64,000 nucleotides of DNA, from assembly GCF_036169555.1 (NCBI RefSeq), contig NZ_CP108032.1, positions 7,564,001 through 7,628,000 of the forward strand. The letters run 5' to 3'. Origin of the DNA: Streptomyces sp. NBC_00306 (GTDB taxonomy: Bacteria > Actinomycetota > Actinomycetes > Streptomycetales > Streptomycetaceae). The translations under genes and the position numbers were made by a program. Positions 58,497-64,000 of the stretch are shown in pieces (the stretch's first letter is position 1; every line of letters starts with the position of its first letter). A model generated the notes under the pieces. That model searched no databases. It saw only the letters and a list, made by a program, of their open reading frames with translations, and had not been told where the DNA came from.

Positions 58497-59363
58497 TCAG
58501 GAGATCCGCGTGCCGGTCCCCGACACCCGTACCCGCTCGTCGCCTTCGCGCAGCTCCACCGTCAGTACACCCGGGCGGCCCAGATCCTCGCCCTGGTGGA
58601 GAGTGAGCACCGACGACCCGGGGACCAGGCCCAGTTCGCGGGCGTACGCGCCGAAGGCGCCCGCCGCCGCACCCGTGGCCGGGTCCTCGACCACACCGCC
58701 CACCGGGAAGGGGTCGCGGACGTGGAAGACGGTCTCCGACTCCCGCCACACCAGGTGCACCGTCGTCAGATCGAGGCGGTGCATCAGGGCTTCGAGACGT
58801 TCGAAGTCGTACTCCAGATCCGCCAGTCGCTCGCGGGTCGCGGCCCCCAGCACGAGATGACGCGCGCCGGCGAAGGCGATGCGGGGCGGGATCGCGGGAT
58901 CCAGATCGCCGGCCGGCCAGTCGAGCGCGGCCAGAGCCTCGTCGAGATCGGCGGCCGCGATCTCCTCGGTGTGCGGTTCGACCGTCGTGAGCGTGGCCCG
59001 CAGCGAGCCGCTCACCTCGGTCACGGTCACGTGCACCGTGCCCGCGCGTGTCGCGAAGACCAGGTCGCCGGGGCCGATGCGCTCGCCGAGAGCGACGGCC
59101 GTGGCGACGGTGGCGTGCCCGCAGAACGGCACTTCGGCCTGCGGGCTGAAGTAGCGGATGGTGAACGCACGGCCGCTGTCGCCGCCGAGCCCCTCCGGCG
59201 GCGGGGTGAGGAAGGCCGATTCGCTGTACCCGAGCTCCGCGGCGATGGACAGCATCTCCGCGTCGCCGAGCGCTGCGGCGTCGAGGACGACGCCCGCGGG
59301 GTTCCCACCCTTCGGATCCTCGGAGAAGGCGGTGTAGCGCAGGACCTCTTGCTTCGTCGTCAT
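58497..59363 (-). CDS. PhzF-family isomerase-like protein
   Basis: This 288-aa protein starts at ATG 59363. Family motifs are present in order: FSEDPKGGNPAGVVLD, AELGYSESAFL, IRYFSPQAEVPFCGHATVATA and EDPATGAAAGAFGAYA. The catalytic-type Glu of PhzF (in SESAF) and the GHAT loop are kept. PhzF enzymes isomerise dihydro-3-hydroxyanthranilate in phenazine synthesis, but most stand-alone members have unknown substrates. No phenazine genes are here. It is convergent with glpD and divergent from the next small gene. Confidence 0.92.
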   Translation of the reverse strand: MTTKQEVLRYTAFSEDPKGGNPAGVVLDAAALGDAEMLSIAAELGYSESAFLTPPPEGLGGDSGRAFTIRYFSPQAEVPFCGHATVATAVALGERIGPGDLVFATRAGTVHVTVTEVSGSLRATLTTVEPHTEEIAAADLDEALAALDWPAGDLDPAIPPRIAFAGARHLVLGAATRERLADLEYDFERLEALMHRLDLTTVHLVWRESETVFHVRDPFPVGGVVEDPATGAAAGAFGAYARELGLVPGSSVLTLHQGEDLGRPGVLTVELREGDERVRVSGTGTRIS

Positions 59364-59496
59364 GACGGGCGCAACGACGTGCGGGCGTGGGTTGTTCCTG
59401 ACGGCCGCTCGGCAGGTGAACGGCCGGAGCCGTGCGGGCCGGCGACAGACTCCCGCCGGCGGGCCGTTGTCAGTGCCGCCCCCTAATCTCCTCGGC

Positions 59497-59907
59497 ATGG
59501 CACGGGTGACATTCGTCGACGAGACGACATCGGGCAGCCGCAGTGACGGCTGGGGACTGGACATCGCCGAGGAGCGGCTGGCGTTGCGCGAGGTGATCCG
59601 GCGGCGGGTCTTCCAGGAGGTCGCCGAGTTCCACGCACGGGGCGCCGGGGAGTACCAAGAGCTGGTCCGGCCCGCCTCCGGCAACGGTCGGGCGGACCGC
59701 GCGTCCGGTGCCGGCCGTACGGGCGAGGCGACCGGCGGCCGGATGGATCCGGAGGCTCAGTGCGCCCTCGCGCTCGCCGCCTTCGAGCGCAACGGCTTTC
59801 TCATACTCGTCGGCGACCGGCAGGTCGAGGATCTGGACGAGGAGATCGAGCTGCGCCTCGACACCGAAGTCACCTTCCTCAAGCTCGTCCCCCTGGTGGG
59901 TGGCTGA
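59497..59907 (+). CDS. Hypothetical protein coupled to DUF4132 gene
   Basis: This 136-aa protein starts MARVTFVDETTSGSRSDGWGLDIAEERLALREVIRRRVFQEVAEFHA. A Gly/Arg-rich loop follows, then a C-terminal region FERNGFLILVGDRQVEDLDEEIELRLDTEVTFLKLVPLVGG that looks like a small beta-grasp-type fold. The last base of its stop is the first base of the DUF4132 start, so both are co-translated. That tight coupling suggests they form a complex. I do not recognise a characterised family. Confidence 0.78.
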   Translation: MARVTFVDETTSGSRSDGWGLDIAEERLALREVIRRRVFQEVAEFHARGAGEYQELVRPASGNGRADRASGAGRTGEATGGRMDPEAQCALALAAFERNGFLILVGDRQVEDLDEEIELRLDTEVTFLKLVPLVGG

Positions 59908-62384
59908 TGACCATGTACGGAACCGAACAGCTGCGGCAGGTCGAGGGCCACATCGCCGACGACAACATGGGCGAGCTGGCGAAGAAGCTCGTGAACATCG
60001 CCACGGTCAACAACAACCACTGGCACGACGACGGCGCGAAGATCCTCGCGGCGGTGGGCGCACTGCCCGAGAACTCCCGGCTGCGGCTCGCCAACGCCCT
60101 GGTCGCACGCCACCGGTCGGGCGGTGACGGTGACACCGTCCGCGGGCATGTCCTCACCCTGGTCGGCGTCGTGGGGCGTGACCTGCCCGACGATCTGCTC
60201 TCCGCGGAGCGGCTGCGGAAGCTGGACGACCTCTCCCGGGTCAGCTCCCACTACGCCACGCACGAGCTCCAGACCCTCGTCGAAGCCGAACTGGCCGCCG
60301 GACGGACGGTGTCGGGCCATGTCGTCGCCGTGGTGCGGCGCTGCCACCTGAGCGCCTATCACGACAAGCAGCGGCTCGGCGAGCTGGCGAAACGGCTCCC
60401 CGAGCCGGTGCTCAATCCCGGTGAGGCCTGGTCGGACCGCGTGCTGGCAGACCTGCCCGTGCTCGCCGGCGACTGGCCCGCGCTGCTGTCGCACGCGCTC
60501 ACCGCCACCTCGGCGAAGCCCAGCGCGAAGTGGGACCAGTCCGCCCGGGACCTGATCGCCTCCATCGGGGCTGATCAGGTGCGGACCACGGTGGTGTCAT
60601 GGCTCGCGCTGGTCGGGCGGCCCCGGACGCTGGAACTGGTCCGCGGCCCCTACGAGTCGGACGTCAACAACGCTCTGGACCCGTACAACGCCAACGCCCT
60701 GCGCGGTCTCGCCTGGATGCTGTCCCTGCTTGCGCCCCACCCCGAGACGGCACGGGCCCTCGGGGCGATGACCGATGCCTGTCTGCGCAAGGTGGCCGGG
60801 CTCGGCCCGCGCAATCCGAAGATCGCCAACGCGGGGGTCACGGCACTCGCCCGTATCGAGAGCGAGTCCGCCCTCGCCGAACTGGCCCGGCTCGCCACCC
60901 GAGTGACCTACAAGGGCACCCTGAAACTGATCGACGCGGCACTGGAGACAAGGGCCGCCGCGCTCGGGCTGAGCCGGGACGAGATCGAGGAACTCGCCGT
61001 GCCCGCCTACGGGTTGACCGAGGTGGGCCGGTCGGTGCACCGGCTGGGGGAGTGCACCGCGGAGCTGGCCGTGACCGGCGGCCGGGCCCGCCTGACCTGG
61101 CTGAACGCCGCGGGCAAGCAGGTCAAGGCGCCGCCCGCCGCGGTGCGGCGGGACCACGCCGACGAGCTGAAGGAGCTCAAGGGCGCGGCCAAGGACATCG
61201 ACAAGATGCTCGGTGCCCAGTCGGAGCGGCTGGACCGGCAGTTCCTCGCGCGCAGGTCATGGGCGTACCGGGCCTGGCGCGAGCGGTATCTCGACCATCC
61301 GCTCGTCGGCACCCTCGCACGACGGCTGCTGTGGTCCGTGGACGGCACGACGTGCGGATATGCCGACGGCGAGCTGCGCGACCAGGACGACGCGCCCGTC
61401 ACCGACGGCACCACCGTGGAGCTGTGGCACCCCGTCGGCAAGGACGCCGCGGACGTCGTCCGATGGCGGCTCTGGCTCGAACGGCACGCGATCACCCAGC
61501 CGTTCAAGCAGGCACACCGCGAGGTCTATCCGCTCACCGATGCCGAGCGGACCACGGGGACGTACAGCAACCGCTTCGCTGGGCACATCCTGCGCCAGCA
61601 CCAGTTCCACTCGCTCGCGGCGGTCCGCGGCTGGACGAACCGGCTCAGACTCTGCGTGGACGACTCCTACACACCCGCCTACCGTGAGCTTCCCCAGTGG
61701 GGGCTGCGTGCCGAGTACTGGATCGACGGCGAGGCCGAGGGCTGGGGCCCGGGCGAGACCACCGAGTCCGGCAGTTATCTGCGGCTGGCCACCGACCAGG
61801 TGCGCTTCTATCCGATCGACGCCCCGCACAACTACGCGCACGCCGGCAGCGGGCGCTACGAGATGTGGCTGCGGGACGGAGGTGACCGCGTCGCACCGCT
61901 GGCTCTCACGGACATCCCCGAGCTGGTGCTCTCCGAAGTCCTGCGCGACGTCGACCTCTTCGTCGGGGTGGCCTCCGTCGGCAACGACCCCACGTGGCAG
62001 GACGGTGGCCCCGGCGGCCGCTTCCGGGAGTACTGGACCAGTTACGGCTTCGGAGAGCTGAACCAGAGCGCGGCGACCCGCCGGGAGCTCCTCGCCCGGC
62101 TCGTGCCGCGCCTCGCGATCGCCGATCGCTGCACGGTCGAGGGCCGCTTCCTGGAGGTACGGGGCGATCTGCACACGTACAAGATCCATCTGGGGTCCGG
62201 CAACATCCTGCGGACGCCGAACGACCAGTACCTGTGCATCGTGCCCAAGGCCGGCGGCGGACACGACACCGGGTATCTGCCCTTCGAGGGTGACGGCATG
62301 CTCGCCGTGATCCTCAGCAAGGCCACGATGCTCTCCAGGGACAAGGAGATCACTGATCCCACGATCGTCAGCCAGCTGCGCTGA
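59907..62384 (+). CDS. DUF4132 family large protein
   Basis: This 825-aa protein starts at ATG 59907. The first 400 residues are helical, with repeat-like segments that may be HEAT-type (e.g. NAGVTALARIESESALAELARLAT). A DUF4132-type core follows: VELWHPVGKDAADVVRWRLWLERHAITQPFKQAHREVYPLTDAE. It ends with YLPFEGDGMLAVILSKATMLSRDKEITDPTIVSQL, the usual end of the family. Members include the E. coli MolR-type proteins, of uncertain role. No catalytic motif is identified. It is soluble, and coupled to the 136-aa gene upstream. Confidence 0.82.
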   Translation: MTMYGTEQLRQVEGHIADDNMGELAKKLVNIATVNNNHWHDDGAKILAAVGALPENSRLRLANALVARHRSGGDGDTVRGHVLTLVGVVGRDLPDDLLSAERLRKLDDLSRVSSHYATHELQTLVEAELAAGRTVSGHVVAVVRRCHLSAYHDKQRLGELAKRLPEPVLNPGEAWSDRVLADLPVLAGDWPALLSHALTATSAKPSAKWDQSARDLIASIGADQVRTTVVSWLALVGRPRTLELVRGPYESDVNNALDPYNANALRGLAWMLSLLAPHPETARALGAMTDACLRKVAGLGPRNPKIANAGVTALARIESESALAELARLATRVTYKGTLKLIDAALETRAAALGLSRDEIEELAVPAYGLTEVGRSVHRLGECTAELAVTGGRARLTWLNAAGKQVKAPPAAVRRDHADELKELKGAAKDIDKMLGAQSERLDRQFLARRSWAYRAWRERYLDHPLVGTLARRLLWSVDGTTCGYADGELRDQDDAPVTDGTTVELWHPVGKDAADVVRWRLWLERHAITQPFKQAHREVYPLTDAERTTGTYSNRFAGHILRQHQFHSLAAVRGWTNRLRLCVDDSYTPAYRELPQWGLRAEYWIDGEAEGWGPGETTESGSYLRLATDQVRFYPIDAPHNYAHAGSGRYEMWLRDGGDRVAPLALTDIPELVLSEVLRDVDLFVGVASVGNDPTWQDGGPGGRFREYWTSYGFGELNQSAATRRELLARLVPRLAIADRCTVEGRFLEVRGDLHTYKIHLGSGNILRTPNDQYLCIVPKAGGGHDTGYLPFEGDGMLAVILSKATMLSRDKEITDPTIVSQLR

Positions 62385-62514
62385 GCGCGGGGCGGGCGGG
62401 GGCCGAGGGATCCCCGGAGAAAATGTCGCGGCACATGTCGATCCGGCCGTCTCCTGTTCGACGCAGGAGTGAGAGGCGGGGACAGGCCCCGCCCGCCGGA
62501 CGGTGGAGCCGACC

Positions 62515-63150
62515 ATGGACCGCGACGAGATTCTCTCCTGGGTGAAGGCCGAGCGCCTGAGCCTTGCCGACTTCTTCGAAAGCCTCCACGACGAGGAGTG
62601 GGAGGCGGCATCGCTCTGCGCCGGCTGGACGGTCCACGACGTGGCAGCGCACCTGACCCTGTCGACCCGCACCACACTGACGGGTTCGATCACGGGGATC
62701 ATCCGGGCACGCGGCAACTGGGACCGGATGGAAGCCGACAAGGCACGGGAGAGGGCGGCCGGGTTCGGCCCGGCCGAGCTGATCGCCCAGCTCCGTGAGA
62801 CGGCCGGCTCGGCTCGTCGGGCGCCCGGCGCCGCCCCGCTGGACCCACTGGTCGACGCCCTGGTGCACGGCCAGGACGTGGCCCGTCCACTCGGGCGCCG
62901 CCGGGACATGCCGGTGGACCGGACGGTCGCGGCCCTCGCCCATGTCCACGGCAGCATCTTCTACGGCGCGCGCAAACGCCTCCGCGGCACGAAGCTGGTG
63001 GCCACGGACGCGGACTGGTCGGCGGGGGAGGGCCCGGACGAGGTCAGGGGACCGGTCGGGGACCTGCTCCTGCTGGCGACCGGGCGTCCGGAAGGGCTGG
63101 CGGGTCTCTCCGGCCCGGGTGTGCGACGGCTCGAGGCGGCGCTGCGGTGA
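62515..63150 (+). CDS. Mycothiol-dependent maleylpyruvate isomerase-like (DinB-fold) protein
   Basis: ATG 62515 is preferred since GGTGGAG lies seven bases upstream; a GTG at 62503 overlaps that site. The 211-aa protein has the N-terminal MDMPI pattern: LSLADFFESLHDEEWEAASLCAGWTVHDVAAHLT, with the conserved CxGWTV-x-D-x-x-x-H metal-site region, and later DALVHGQDVARPLG, which supplies the H-x-x-D. Such DinB/MDMPI enzymes use mycothiol as cofactor or substrate. The particular reaction cannot be read. It stands alone. Confidence 0.88.
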   Translation: MDRDEILSWVKAERLSLADFFESLHDEEWEAASLCAGWTVHDVAAHLTLSTRTTLTGSITGIIRARGNWDRMEADKARERAAGFGPAELIAQLRETAGSARRAPGAAPLDPLVDALVHGQDVARPLGRRRDMPVDRTVAALAHVHGSIFYGARKRLRGTKLVATDADWSAGEGPDEVRGPVGDLLLLATGRPEGLAGLSGPGVRRLEAALR

Positions 63151-63528
63151 CAGGGCTCGGCTGCGGCCGGGCTCCGGCGACAGGGCGGCGCCCCCGCGAG
63201 CCGACGCAGGAGGACAGGGCGCCCCGCGAACCGTGCTCCGAGGACGCGGCCTCGGTGGCACTGGGTTCGCGGGATGCCGCGGCCTTCTCGGGTACTCCCG
63301 TCCCAAGCCTGTCCGGGCGACTTGTCGGCCTGTGACGACAGCTACGGCACTCCCCCTGAGCCCTTCGGGCACGGGAGGTGCCCCCACGCTGTGTTGGCGG
63401 AGTCGCCCGAGTACGCCCAGTACCAGGACGACCTCCCCCAGCCTCCGGCGGGGGTGCCCCACCGGAGTGCGAGGTATCGCATCCGACGCCACAGGCTGTT
63501 CCTCGAAGATCGCCCGGACAGGACCTAG
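63151..63528. other. Non-coding region with hairpins, possible dispersed repeat
   Basis: No credible gene. Two imperfect hairpins lie at about 63350-63381 (CTCCCCCTGAGCCC / GGGCACGGGAG) and 63435-63454 (CCCCCAGCC / GGCGGGGG). The sequence style (CCCCCAGCC-TCC-GGCGGGGGTGCCCC) resembles elements I have met repeatedly in Streptomyces genomes, possibly MITE-like. Convergent-gene termination is another use. Confidence 0.45.
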
Positions 63529-64000
63529 CTAGAGACCGACACCCGTGATGGCGGTGGCCAGAGCCGTGATCGGTGGCCACGACCACTGGCCGGCACGCGC
63601 CAGCAGAAAGCTGCGGCGCTTGCCGGCCAGAGGATCCAGTGGGCGGAACGCGACGTCCGACCGGCTCCTCTCGATCCCCGATTCCGCGAGCAGCGCCACC
63701 CCGAGTCCGGCCCCGACCAGGCTGTTCACCAGGTGCAGGCTGTCCACGCGGTGGGCGATGCGGGGGGTGAACCCGGCGATGGCGCACACACGCTGCACCA
63801 GTTCGTCGTCGTCGGTCCCGCGGGAGTTGGCGATCCAGCCCGTCCCGGCGAACTCCGCCAGCTCGGACACCGCGACGGGCCTGCCGGCGTCCGGGTGGTC
63901 CACGGGGACCGCCAGGAAGAGCGGCTGTTCGTCGAACTGCCGGGCACTCAGCTCGGGCGGGAGGCTGCGCGGGACCAGGCTGTAGTCGTACACGACGCCG
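63529..64000 (-). CDS. LysR-family regulator, C-terminal part only
   Basis: The frame enters from beyond the window and ends at a TAG stop at 63529-63531. About 157 codons are visible. The sequence is the second half of a LysR effector domain: VVYDYSLVPRSLPPEL, then FLAVPVDHPDAGRPVAVSELAEFAGTGWIAN, RIAHRVDSLHLVNSLVGAGLGVALLAESG and the family-type ending LARAGQWSWPPITALATAI. The DNA-binding domain and the divergent target lie outside the window, so the regulated function is not visible. Confidence 0.88.
   Translation of the reverse strand, partial: GVVYDYSLVPRSLPPELSARQFDEQPLFLAVPVDHPDAGRPVAVSELAEFAGTGWIANSRGTDDDELVQRVCAIAGFTPRIAHRVDSLHLVNSLVGAGLGVALLAESGIERSRSDVAFRPLDPLAGKRRSFLLARAGQWSWPPITALATAITGVGL

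Noticed and set aside
63147..63335. 62-codon frame after the MDMPI-like gene
   Set aside because: No recognisable pattern and it runs into the hairpin-rich region; probably chance.

Overview
The window is high-GC actinobacterial chromosome, almost certainly Streptomyces. Signs are the strong G/C third-position bias, GTG starts, Tat and lipoprotein exports, SpoIIE-type phosphatases, a DasR-like site upstream of a GH19 chitinase, and very rare TTA (bldA-type) codons. No rRNA, tRNA, CRISPR array or intact transposon was found.

Layout. (1) 1-10.4 kb is a sugar-scavenging locus: a GH127-type glycosidase (cut off by the window start), a PA14-GH2 glycosidase, a LacI regulator and a four-gene YtfQRT/YjfF-type ABC importer. 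A shared 16-bp element (13/16 identical) precedes both the GH2 gene and the importer. The best hypothesis is scavenging of galactofuranose or a related furanose. (2) 10.4-28.4 kb is housekeeping and signalling: an SDR, a STAS protein, a GNAT, a response regulator divergent from a CHASE3 histidine kinase and a receiver-SpoIIE phosphatase, a secreted protein, the chitinase, an ActP-type symporter with its DUF485 partner and a LytS-type kinase without a visible regulator, small membrane proteins, a PAS-GAF-SpoIIE-HATPase protein, a FHA-less FhaA-N protein and a LysR regulator.

(3) 28.6-45.3 kb is the main attraction: a seven-gene, translationally coupled iterative PKS/PUFA-synthase-like (hglE-KS type) cluster. 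Its first megasynthase carries two tandem nitronate-monooxygenase-like barrels, then KS-AT-ACP-KR. The second is KS-AT-DH with a 4'-phosphopantetheinyl transferase at its C-terminus. A free ACP, an alpha/beta hydrolase, a GT1 glycosyltransferase, a membrane/methyltransferase fusion and a degenerate galactokinase-like GHMP protein follow. The expected product is a modified, glycosylated lipid. The divergent LysR gene and the first megasynthase each contain one TTA codon, which suggests developmental (bldA) control.

(4) 45.3-64 kb holds small unknown proteins, a class IV aminotransferase-like enzyme, a metallophosphoesterase, an AlkC-like protein, a TerD-CAP-CAP fusion, an M1 peptidase, a possible ether-lipid/glycerophosphate locus (AGPS-like flavoenzyme, lipid kinase, TetR, GlpD), a PhzF protein, a DUF4132 giant with a small partner, a mycothiol-dependent isomerase-like protein, and a LysR gene running off the end. 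Everything was read by eye. Family assignments rest on visible motifs and memory of the families, not on database searches.
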